From assembly GCA_031359995.1 (NCBI GenBank), contig JANMAT010000153.1:1-46093 (forward strand): DNA of 46,093 nt. The letters run 5' to 3'. Positions 32,686 through 41,020 of this stretch are shown one piece after another. Source of the stretch: JANMAT01 sp031359995 (lineage in GTDB: Bacteria; Actinomycetota; Acidimicrobiia; Acidimicrobiales; Ilumatobacteraceae). How positions within the stretch are numbered: the first letter of the stretch is position 1; the number at the start of each line of letters is the position of its first letter. The position numbers were made by a program, and so were the translations under genes. The notes below the pieces were generated by a model that did not search any database, was not told where the DNA came from, and worked only from the letters and a program-made list of their open reading frames with translations.

Positions 32686-33624
32686 ATGACCATCCTGCAC
32701 GCCTGTGACTACGCGACCGGCGAGATCCTGTCGGCCGTGCCGAACGAGTCGATCGCCGCCCGCTTCGGGCTGCCGTCGCTGGCCGTGCACCGCGCCGATG
32801 TGCACAGCGTCCTGCTGGCGGCCGTGCGCGGCAACGACCCGCACGCGGTGCACGCGGCGCACGAGTTCACGGCCCTGGAGCAGGACGCCGACCGGGTCAG
32901 CGTGCGGTTCGCCAACGGGGTGACCGACCGCGCCGGCGTGGTGGTGGGCGCTGACGGCAACGGGTCGGCCGTGCGCTCGTTCGTGCTCCCCGGCGAACCG
33001 GCGCGCTTCAACGGGCAGGTGGCGTTCCGGGCGGTCCTACCCGACGCACTGGTGCCCGACATCGTGCGCCGGCGCGAGCTAGCGATGCACCGGGGTCCCG
33101 ACCGCTACCTGCTCCACTACCCACTGCGCGGCGGGCAGTTGATGAACCTGATCGGCTGCGGGCGCACCGATACCTGGGAGGAGGAGGGATGGTCGATCCC
33201 GGCCACCAGCGACCAGTTCCTCGACGCCTACGCCGACTTCGCACCGCACCTGCTCGATCTGATCCGCGCCGTCCCCGACGGCGCGCTGTTCAAGTGGGGC
33301 CTCTCCGACCGGGCACCGTTGGCCCGGTGGACGATCGGCCGCGTGGCGATGCTCGGTGACGCCGCCCACCCGATGACGCCGTTCCTCGGCCAGGGGGCGG
33401 CGATGGCCGTGGAGGACGCCGTGGTGCTGGCCCGCTCGCTCACCGCGGCGGGGACCGTGCCGGACGCGTTCGGGCGCTACGCGGCGGCCCGCCGGGAGCG
33501 GGGCAACAACGTGGCGCGCTGGTCGCTGGAGGAAGGGCGCGCCCTCCAGGACCCGACCATCCCCAACAAGGGCGCGGCCGGGTACGGCCTGCTCGACTAC
33601 GACCCGGCGACGGTGCCGGTCTGA
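32686..33624 (+). pseudogene. 5'-truncated FAD monooxygenase (salicylate-hydroxylase-like)
   Basis: The frame encodes about 310 residues of a class A flavin hydroxylase: FGLPSLAVHRADVHSVLLAAV, the DG motif VVVGADGNGSAVR and the FAD motif AMLGDAAHPMTPFLGQGAAMAVEDA. The N-terminal Rossmann GxGxxG segment, about 70-80 residues, is missing. A start at ATG 32686 is only the first available codon. Without the FAD-binding N-terminus the product should be inactive. The 5' edge coincides with the edge of the P450 remnant, pointing to one deletion. Confidence 0.75.
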
Positions 33625-33661
33625 GCCGGCGCCGGTGCGCCCGCGCCTGAACCGACCTGGC

Positions 33662-34990
33662 TCACACCCCGTACAGCCCGCGCCCCTGCTCCAGCAGGTC
33701 GTCGCGGAAGTCGGGGTGGGCGATGTCGCAGAGGGCGTGCACCCGCTGGCCTATGGTCCGACCGCGCAGCTCGGCGATCCCGAACTCGGTGACGACGAAG
33801 TCGACGTAGGTGCGCGGCACGGTCACCGGTGTCCCTGGCGGCAGCACCGGCACGATCCTGCTGATCCGGGCGCCACCGCCGCTCGGCACCGTGCTCGACG
33901 GCAGCACCGAGATCGACTTGCCGTTCGGCGAGTACGCGCCGGCGAGCATGAAGACGGTCTGCCCGCCCACACCGGTGTACGGGCGATGGTCGAACGACTC
34001 GGCCGCGACCTGCCCGGTCAGGTCGACGGCCAAGGCGTTGTTCACGGCGACGAAGGGGTCGAGATGGATGAGCCGGCGCAGATCGTCGGTGTAGCCGAAG
34101 TCGTAGAGCTCGAACATCGGGTTCCCGTTGACCAGCTCGAGCTCCTCCTTCGAGAGCGCGGCGATCGCGCTGGCGACGACCTTGCCCCGATGGATCGTCT
34201 TGCGGGCGCCGGTGATGACCCCGCGCACCGCGAGCTCGGCGATGCCGCCGGTGAGCAACTCGGTCTGCACGCCGAGGTCGTTGCGGACGTCCAGGAACTG
34301 ACCGAGCGCCGCCGACACGGTGCCGACGCCGATCTGGATGGTGTCGCCGTCGTTGATGAGGTCGACCGCGACCTGGGTGCAGATCGCGTCGACCTGCTCG
34401 CGCTCCTCGACCGATGGCTGCGGCGCGGCCGGGCCGGGCGGCGACGGGTGCCACTCGACGAACAGGTCGATCTCGTCGACGTGGATGTAGTTCTCACCAC
34501 CGGTGCGGATGAAGTCCTCGTGCACCTCGGCGATGACGCACTTGGCCGACCGGGCCACCGTCTTCGAGAGCCAGACCCCCGGGCCGAAGCTGCAGTAGCC
34601 GTGGGCATCGGGCGGCGAGACGGGCACGAGGAACACGTCGGGCTCGGCGGTGAGGCCGTAGGGCACCTCGTGGCTGCGCCACAGCCCGATCGGCAGGTAG
34701 TCGGTCTGCCCGGCGTGCACGGCTGACCGGTTCGGCGGCGTGGCGTAGTTGTCGAACAGCCGGAACGTCGACCGCACCTCCTCGCTGTCGGTCCACGACA
34801 CGAAGGCGGCGAGGTGCTCGATGCGCACCTCGGTGAGCCCGGCGCGGGCGCCGTGCGCCTTGAGCGCCTCACAGAGCATGACCGGCGTGCAGCTGTACGG
34901 CGCGACGTTGACGACCGCTCGCGAGCGGATGCCGGCGACCGCGGTGTCGAGCTCCACGAGCTTGGTGCCCAGACGACTGCGCCAGTCCAT
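33662..34990 (-). CDS. acetyl-CoA hydrolase/transferase family protein
   Basis: A 442-residue CoA-transferase of the 4-hydroxybutyrate CoA-transferase/acetyl-CoA hydrolase family. Seen: VNVAPYSCTPVMLCEAL near residue 28, GDTIQIGVGTVSAAL near 215, the glutamate expected to form the glutamyl-CoA thioester at Glu244 in GVQTELLTGG, and the conserved end VVTEFGIAELRGRTIGQRVHALCDIAHPDFRDDL. It should move CoA between short acyl groups. ATG at 34990 has GGAGGAG 4 bases upstream. The 171 bases between it and the next gene show nothing recognisable. Confidence 0.9.
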   Translation of the reverse strand: MDWRSRLGTKLVELDTAVAGIRSRAVVNVAPYSCTPVMLCEALKAHGARAGLTEVRIEHLAAFVSWTDSEEVRSTFRLFDNYATPPNRSAVHAGQTDYLPIGLWRSHEVPYGLTAEPDVFLVPVSPPDAHGYCSFGPGVWLSKTVARSAKCVIAEVHEDFIRTGGENYIHVDEIDLFVEWHPSPPGPAAPQPSVEEREQVDAICTQVAVDLINDGDTIQIGVGTVSAALGQFLDVRNDLGVQTELLTGGIAELAVRGVITGARKTIHRGKVVASAIAALSKEELELVNGNPMFELYDFGYTDDLRRLIHLDPFVAVNNALAVDLTGQVAAESFDHRPYTGVGGQTVFMLAGAYSPNGKSISVLPSSTVPSGGGARISRIVPVLPPGTPVTVPRTYVDFVVTEFGIAELRGRTIGQRVHALCDIAHPDFRDDLLEQGRGLYGV

Positions 34991-35161
34991 CGTGCTCCTC
35001 CCCAGGACGCCACGCTCGGCGCCACCCCCGTGGCCGGCACCACCCCGGGCCGGCACCGGTGAGGGAACGTACCAGACCCCCCCGCTGCTGCCTCGCGACC
35101 AGACTCCGCGCCAGGAGGTCGCCGGGCGACGCTGCGTCCCGAGAAGCGACGCATCGGGCTG

Positions 35162-37540
35162 CTACTCCAGCGCTCCGGCGACGATGAGCTCGGTGATCCG
35201 CTCGTCGTCGTAGCCGAGGATGTCGGTGAGGACCTCGTGGAGGTGTTGATTGAGCATCGGCCCGCCCCAGGCCGCGTGGGCGGGTGTTCGGGAGAGCCGG
35301 AACGGACTCGCTTCGATCCAGGTGGTACCGCACAGCGGGTGGGGAACCTGCAGGAAGTGGCCACGGTGGGCGAGCTGGGGGTCCTCGACGCAGTGCCTGG
35401 AGTTCTGCACGCGGTGCGCCGGAACGCCGATGGCTTGCAGCTCGGTTTGGAGCTCGGTCGCGTCCTGACCCGACGCCCAGCCAGCGAGCAGCGAGTCCAG
35501 CTCCTCCCGGCGGCCCAGACGGTCGACGGTGCGAAGCCGAGCGAGCGCCGGCCAGCCGGCGAGCGCACACAGCGCGTGCCACTGTGCGTCGGTTTCGACC
35601 GCGATGGCGATCCAGCAGTCGTGGCCGTCGGTCGCATAGATCGCGTGCGGCGCGCAGGAGCGATCGTGGTTGCCGCATCTGCCGGCAACCCGCCCGTTGA
35701 CCGCGTCGTCGAGCAGTTCGGGCGCAAGGAGGTGCAGGCAGGCTTCCAACTGCGAGAAGTCGATGTACTGGCCCCGGCCCGTGCGCCTGCGCCAGTCGAT
35801 CGCGGCGAGAAGCACGGCCGCGGCGAGCCGGGGCGACGTGTAGTCCGTGTAGGCCGTGAACGGTCCACACGGCGACCGATCGGGCCACCCGACCACTGGG
35901 TAGAACCCTGCCACCGCCGCGGCCATGGTCCCGAACCCTGCATAGCGGTGGAGGGGCCCGGTTTGTCCCATCAGACAACTCGACAGCATGATCAGTCCGG
36001 GGTTGACGGCACTGAGCTGGTCGTAGCCGAGCCCCCAGTTGCGCATCGCCTTCGGCGAGAAGGACTCCGTGACCACATCGGCCCAACTGGTCAGATCGCG
36101 CACGACGTCGCGTGCCTCGGGCGTGTTGAGGTTCAACGCGAGCCCGAGCTTGCCGGCGTTCAACGAGTGGTACTGCAGCGCCGACTCGGAACCGCGCGAC
36201 GCGTCGATGAAGGGCGTCACGTTGCGCATGACATCGGACTTGAGCGCAGTCTCGATCTTCACGACGGTCGCGCCGTAGTCGGCGAGAACGCGGGTCACGT
36301 AGGGGCCGGCGAACGCCCACATGAAGTCGAGCACCTTGAGGCCAGACAATGGCAGGTCCGGCACCACCCGCTCGATGGCGACGTCACGGGCTGGTCGTCG
36401 TGGCTCTGCGAAGACCGCCGCGGTGTGCTCACCGCTGCGTGGTGGGGTTCCGAGCGCGCGCAGCGGCGACGCCGACAACTTGGCCATCGCTCCCGGGAAC
36501 CGAATGCCATCCACGTCCTGCCAGTAGGAGCGTGCCTCGAGCTGGTCGAGGGCGAGCACGTCGGTCGTGGTCGTCACGGGTGCGATCAGCAGGCTGCGAT
36601 GCAGCGCAGCCCCGAGCAGCTCGGCCTTCGTCTTCGTCGCCACGAACCGGCGGATCGCGTCGGTGCCCCGCGCCAGCTCCGACGCGGGCTCCGTGCCGTC
36701 GGCGACTCGGGCGAAGAACCCGATCCAGTCCTTGGCAGCGAGGGACTCGTCGCAGGCACCTTCCTCGAACATCCACTGGAACAGGCGAGTGGTGAACGGG
36801 CCGATCATCTGACCGAACAAGAAGGTCACGGTGACCTGACCGTCGAGACATGCGTGCACGTACTGCACCTCGAACGGTCCCAGTTCCACTCCACCGGCAA
36901 TCCGTCGGATCTCGGGACTGTCGACGAGCGCGTGCATCATCTGGAACTGCGTGCAAACCATCATCGACTGCTGCGCCGACACGTCGATGATCTGGCCGAG
37001 CCCGGACCGTGCGCGCTCGTGCAGCGCAACGAGACACGCGAGGGCCGCATCAAGCGACGCGTTCAACCAGGACTGCCTGTTCGACATGCGTACCGGAGGT
37101 CGATCGCGATCGCCGTTGATCGCAGCATGGCCACTCGCGGCGGCGATCGTCAGGTCGGTTGCGCGCCACGCCGCCTTCGGACCGTCGCGCCCGAACGGCG
37201 TGATCGTCGCGATCACGAGCGTGGGATGGTGGCGGGCGATCTCGTCGACGTCGATCGCGAAGGCGGCGCACTCGAGGAGCACGTCGGCCCCCGCGAGAAG
37301 CGGGGACAGCTCGTGAGAGCCCTCGACGACGACCGAGCGCTTGCCCCGGTTGAACGCCCAGTGCTGCAGTGACATCTCGGGATCGACGCGATCGCCCGCG
37401 AATGGCCCCTCATGTCGGGATCGCTGACCACCAGGTGGTTCCACCGCGATGACGTCGGCGCCGAGGTGGGCGAGGACGTGGCCAGCCAGATGCCCGCGGT
37501 CATCGCACAGGTCGAGCACGCGATACGGCGACAACATCAT
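35162..37540 (-). CDS. tandem-fused family III (CaiB/BaiF) CoA-transferase
   Basis: A 792-residue protein made of two CaiB-like halves. Half one (1 to about 390) opens YRVLDLCDDRGHLAGHVLAHLGADVIAVEPP; half two (about 395-792) opens LSGLKVLDFMWAFAGPYVTRVLADYGATVVKIE. The catalytic aspartate is present in half two (Asp566, AYTDYTSPRLAA), but counting from the shared GQ-ID block the same position in half one is Trp158, so the first half appears inactive. Family members transfer CoA between acids; normal members are about 400 residues and form interlocked dimers. ATG pair at 37540/37537 after AGGGG. Divergent from the thiolase gene. Confidence 0.88.
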   Translation of the reverse strand: MMLSPYRVLDLCDDRGHLAGHVLAHLGADVIAVEPPGGQRSRHEGPFAGDRVDPEMSLQHWAFNRGKRSVVVEGSHELSPLLAGADVLLECAAFAIDVDEIARHHPTLVIATITPFGRDGPKAAWRATDLTIAAASGHAAINGDRDRPPVRMSNRQSWLNASLDAALACLVALHERARSGLGQIIDVSAQQSMMVCTQFQMMHALVDSPEIRRIAGGVELGPFEVQYVHACLDGQVTVTFLFGQMIGPFTTRLFQWMFEEGACDESLAAKDWIGFFARVADGTEPASELARGTDAIRRFVATKTKAELLGAALHRSLLIAPVTTTTDVLALDQLEARSYWQDVDGIRFPGAMAKLSASPLRALGTPPRSGEHTAAVFAEPRRPARDVAIERVVPDLPLSGLKVLDFMWAFAGPYVTRVLADYGATVVKIETALKSDVMRNVTPFIDASRGSESALQYHSLNAGKLGLALNLNTPEARDVVRDLTSWADVVTESFSPKAMRNWGLGYDQLSAVNPGLIMLSSCLMGQTGPLHRYAGFGTMAAAVAGFYPVVGWPDRSPCGPFTAYTDYTSPRLAAAVLLAAIDWRRRTGRGQYIDFSQLEACLHLLAPELLDDAVNGRVAGRCGNHDRSCAPHAIYATDGHDCWIAIAVETDAQWHALCALAGWPALARLRTVDRLGRREELDSLLAGWASGQDATELQTELQAIGVPAHRVQNSRHCVEDPQLAHRGHFLQVPHPLCGTTWIEASPFRLSRTPAHAAWGGPMLNQHLHEVLTDILGYDDERITELIVAGALE

Positions 37541-37677
37541 CGAACCCCTGATCGACGGTCCCGGCGTCACGCTACTCCACGACGACGCCGGCCCCGGTCG
37601 AGACACGCACCGCAGCTTCGTCACGAAAGTGGCGATCGCTAGAGTCACCGCCGACCACGAGAGCAAAGGGACCCTTC

Positions 37678-38925
37678 ATGAGCGAGGCCTGGATCATCGA
37701 CGCGTGCCGCACACCGCGCGGCATCGGTAAAGTGGGCAAGGGGGCCCTGGCCGACATCCACCCGCAGCAGCTGGGGGCCACGGTGCTCGCCGCCATCCGT
37801 GACCGCAACGACGTCGACACCGCCAAGGTCGACGACGTCATCTTCGGCACCAGCATGCAGGTCGGCACCCAAGGCGGCGACCTTGCCCGCATGGCCCTGC
37901 TCGACGCCGGCTTCGACACCCAGGCCTCCGGCGTCACCCTCGACCGCTTCTGCGGCTCGGGCATCACCACCACGAACCTCGGCGCCGCCTCGATCATGGC
38001 CGGCCTGGAAGACATCGTGATCTCGGGCGGCTGCGAGATGATGTCGCTGCACCCGGCCCTCGGCGTCGCCCAGATGGGCGTGCGCGGCCCCCTCATGGAC
38101 GCCGGCAACGAGCGCCTCCGGGCCCGCCACCCCCAGACCCATCAGGGCGTGGCCGCCGACGCCATCGCCACGCTCCAGGGCATCCCGCGCGAGGCACTCG
38201 ACGACCTGGCGCTGGTGTCGCAGCAGCGCGCCGCCCGTGCCATCAGCGAGGGCCGCTTCGATCGCAGCCTCGTACCGGTCTACAGGGAGGACGGAACACT
38301 GGCGCTCGACCGTGAGGAGTTCCCGCGGCCGAACACGACGCGCGAGGGCCTGGCCCAACTGGCCCCCTCGTTCAAGGCCATGGCCGACGTGCCGCTCGAC
38401 GACCAGGGCACGACGCTGCGTTCGTTGGTGCTGGCCCGCTACCCGGACCTCGACATCGAGTTCGTGCACCACGCCGGCAACAGCTCCGGCGTCGTCGACG
38501 GCGCGGCGGCGATCCTGCTGGCCAGCCCCGAGGCGGCCAAAGCCAACGGGTGGACGCCGCGGGCGCGCATCGTCGCCGCCGTCAACATGGGCGACGATCC
38601 CACCCTGATGCTCAACGCACCGGTGCCGGCGGCCAAGAAGGCGCTCAACCGCGCCGGCCTCACGATCGACGACATCGACCTGTTCGAGATCAACGAGGCG
38701 TTCTCGGTGGTCGCCGAGAAGTTCATCCGCGACCTCGGGCTCGATCGCGACAAGGTGAACGTGAACGGTGGCGCCATGGCCCTCGGCCATCCCATCGCCG
38801 CGACCGGCGCCATGCTCATCGGCACCGTGCTCGACGAGCTCGAGCGCAACGGCGGCCGCTACGGCCTGGTCACCATGTGCGCCGCCGGCGGCATGGCCCC
38901 TGCCATCATCATCGAGCGCGTCTGA
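37678..38925 (+). CDS. thiolase (acetyl-CoA acetyltransferase family)
   Basis: A 415-residue thiolase with nucleophile Cys92 (DRFCGSG), His371 (GGAMALGHPIAATGA) and second cysteine Cys401 (MCAAGGMAP). NEAFSVVAEKF supplies the NEAF loop. The CAAGG ending differs from the usual CxGGGxG and is typical of some actinobacterial degradative thiolases. It carries out thiolytic cleavage or the reverse condensation, here more likely in a beta-oxidation-type pathway with the neighbouring CoA-transferases. AAGGG precedes the ATG by about 6 bases. Confidence 0.93.
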   Translation: MSEAWIIDACRTPRGIGKVGKGALADIHPQQLGATVLAAIRDRNDVDTAKVDDVIFGTSMQVGTQGGDLARMALLDAGFDTQASGVTLDRFCGSGITTTNLGAASIMAGLEDIVISGGCEMMSLHPALGVAQMGVRGPLMDAGNERLRARHPQTHQGVAADAIATLQGIPREALDDLALVSQQRAARAISEGRFDRSLVPVYREDGTLALDREEFPRPNTTREGLAQLAPSFKAMADVPLDDQGTTLRSLVLARYPDLDIEFVHHAGNSSGVVDGAAAILLASPEAAKANGWTPRARIVAAVNMGDDPTLMLNAPVPAAKKALNRAGLTIDDIDLFEINEAFSVVAEKFIRDLGLDRDKVNVNGGAMALGHPIAATGAMLIGTVLDELERNGGRYGLVTMCAAGGMAPAIIIERV

Positions 38926-38938
38926 CCCTCGCGACATG

Positions 38939-38962
38939 GCACCCCGCCCGATGGCGGGGTGC
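38939..38962. terminator. perfect 10-bp hairpin after thiolase
   Basis: GCACCCCGCC, loop CGAT, GGCGGGGTGC: a perfect 10-bp stem 13 bases after the thiolase stop and adjoining the end of the convergent YdeI-like remnant. No T tract, but stem strength and position fit a bidirectional terminator. Confidence 0.75.
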
Positions 38963-38963
38963 G

Positions 38964-39270
38964 CTACCGCTGCTTGCCGGCCAGGAACAGGGCCACGGTC
39001 TTCTCGATGCGACGGGCCCGCGTGTCGCTGGACTTCGCCCCGTTGACGTTGTCGACGTGGTAGCGCTGCAGACTGTTGGACAGCTTGGCGAAGAACGCCG
39101 ATGTGCCGGGCACGGCGTCGAGTGCCGCCCGCAGATCGGCGGGCACGTCGAGCGGAACTCGTGGCCGTTCACGATCACGACGACCGGAGGGCGCTTGCCT
39201 GCGCCGAGGTGGGCGATGACGTCGTCGGGCACCGCGACGCCATCCTGTCCGGCTTCGGCCACCCCGCTAC
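38964..39270 (-). pseudogene. broken YdeI/OmpD-associated family gene (DUF1905)
   Basis: Two frames hold parts of one protein. The first encodes the DUF1905 segment AVPDDVIAHLGAGKRPPVVVIVNGHEFRST. The second, from about 39150, encodes the C-terminal region (VPADLRAALDAVPGTSAFFA, RRIEKTVALFLAGKQR). About 45 residues normally lying between them, the end of the beta domain, are missing, and the frame changes at the junction near 39150. The N-terminal beginning is also not clear. An internal out-of-frame deletion is the simplest reading. Confidence 0.7.
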
Positions 39271-39309
39271 CGCCTTCCAAACCGCGGCCGTCGCCCACCC
39301 CGGCCGAGT

Positions 39310-40944
39310 TCAGACGCGCTGGCAGGCGAGCGTGGCGATGTCATCGCGCTGCGGATCACCGCCGGCGAGGCAGTCGCCGATCAGCTCGTCCGGCCATGAC
39401 GGCTGCTCCTGGTCCGCGACCTCGAACGCCTGCGTGAGGCGCAGGATGCCCTTGTCGAGCCGCTCGCCGCGTCGTTCGACGAGACCATCGGTGTAGAGCA
39501 GCACGGTGTCGCCGGCCATGAGCGTCCCTGAGGTGTCCGAGCGCGGGCCACGTACGCCCAGAGGCGGTCCCGGTGCCACGCCGAAGACCTCGGCCGTCCC
39601 CGCCGAGCGACGGATGACCGGCGGCGGGTGCCCTGCGAGCGCGACGTCGAACCGACCCGTCTCCGGCTCCAGTCGCAAGCAGGCGGCCGTCGCCCCGAAG
39701 CCGCCCGAGACCGCGTCGACGAAGGCATCCATCTGCATGAGGATCTCGCACGGGGCGAGCCGGGGGGCGATGGCGCGCATGCCGCTGCGCAACTGGGCCA
39801 TCGTGACGCCGGCCGACAGCCCGCCGCCCACGACGTCGCCGACGACGAGCACGAGCGCACCTGACGGCAGCTCGACCACGTCGTACCAATCCCCACCGAG
39901 TGCGAACAGGTCCTGCGCGGGACGGTAGCGAGCGAAGGTGCGGACACCGGGGAACTCATGGCGGTCGGGCAGGAGGACGCTGTCCCGAAGGAGCTCGAGT
40001 GCACCGTGTTCTGCTTCGCCCCGCGCCACCCGTTCACGGATCCGCTCCCGTTCGCGTGCACCGATGAGGAAGAACCACGCGACCAGGAGCGTGGTCGCGA
40101 GGAAGAGCTTGGCCGCGGTCAACTTGGCCTGGTCGGAGGCGTCGACGATGGCGGCGAACGGCCCTCGGGCGTGTGCGGTGGCGACGATCGCTACGACGGC
40201 GACGACGAGACCATCGATCGCCAGCTTCAACGCGTCCATCCGGAACGCAGCCCAGACGAGAGGGAGCAGCACGAGGTACATGACCGGGAGGCGGACGAAC
40301 CAGAACACGACCACGCTGGCGGCGACGGTCACCGAGACGTTGAACGACGCCTCCACCGGACGTTGGCGGAGCTGGCGCCACCGCCACCTCGACGCCAGCA
40401 ACAGGGGCGCGCCGACGACGAGGACGCCGAGCCCGTCACCGGCCCAGAAGCTGAGCGCCGACACCCACCACGACGCCGAGGGATCGTCGAGCACCTTCAC
40501 CGAGGCGCCGAGAAGCGACGCCACGACCGGCCCGGCGAACAGGCCACCGACCACGAAGCCGCCCATCCCCCGGCGGTCATCGAGATGACGCAGCGCATCG
40601 GCGCCGACCGCCCGAAGCGCGACCGTCGCTCCCACCAGTGGCTCGACGACGTTGGCTGCAGCGTACCCGATGGCAGTCAGCGGGCGCAGACCGTGCCGCA
40701 CGTCGACGGCATACTCCACCGCCATCACCAACGCAACCAGCACCAGCCGTCGGCGACCGCGCACGAGCACGAAGCCGGCGAAGGTGATGCCCGCCGGCGG
40801 GAAGAAGGCGAGACCTACCGTCGCGCCGAACAGTCCCCAAGCCAGTTCGGCTCCGATGGCGTAGCCGATGGTCGCGGCCAACGCGAGCCACGCCGTGCGC
40901 GACACGCGGATTGCTGTTGATGGGCGACTCGGGCCTGATGCCAT
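39310..40944 (-). CDS. MASE1-SpoIIE membrane protein phosphatase
   Basis: A 544-residue signalling protein. Residues about 16-300 are a MASE1-type membrane sensor of eight or more helices (AFFPPAGITFAGFVLVRGRRR), then a short helical linker (residues 298-325), then a PP2C/SpoIIE phosphatase domain: GGDWYD (350-355), GDVVGGGLSAG (369-379) and QRDDIA (532-537), with LLYTDGLVE. The usual histidine of GDVxGHG is glycine, but the metal-binding aspartates are kept. It likely dephosphorylates an anti-sigma antagonist in a partner-switching pathway. ATG 40944 follows GGGAGG. No partner STAS or RsbW gene is in the window. Confidence 0.88.
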   Translation of the reverse strand: MASGPSRPSTAIRVSRTAWLALAATIGYAIGAELAWGLFGATVGLAFFPPAGITFAGFVLVRGRRRLVLVALVMAVEYAVDVRHGLRPLTAIGYAAANVVEPLVGATVALRAVGADALRHLDDRRGMGGFVVGGLFAGPVVASLLGASVKVLDDPSASWWVSALSFWAGDGLGVLVVGAPLLLASRWRWRQLRQRPVEASFNVSVTVAASVVVFWFVRLPVMYLVLLPLVWAAFRMDALKLAIDGLVVAVVAIVATAHARGPFAAIVDASDQAKLTAAKLFLATTLLVAWFFLIGARERERIRERVARGEAEHGALELLRDSVLLPDRHEFPGVRTFARYRPAQDLFALGGDWYDVVELPSGALVLVVGDVVGGGLSAGVTMAQLRSGMRAIAPRLAPCEILMQMDAFVDAVSGGFGATAACLRLEPETGRFDVALAGHPPPVIRRSAGTAEVFGVAPGPPLGVRGPRSDTSGTLMAGDTVLLYTDGLVERRGERLDKGILRLTQAFEVADQEQPSWPDELIGDCLAGGDPQRDDIATLACQRV

Positions 40945-41020
40945 CGCACCTCCCTCTGGAACGTCCACGTGGCGCCAGACGCTATCGGTTTCGAACGTTC
41001 CCGGTCACGGCCGAGGGGCG

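Noticed and set aside
35237..37372. A 711-codon plus-strand open frame
   Set aside because: Antisense shadow of the fused CoA-transferase; no recognisable motif.
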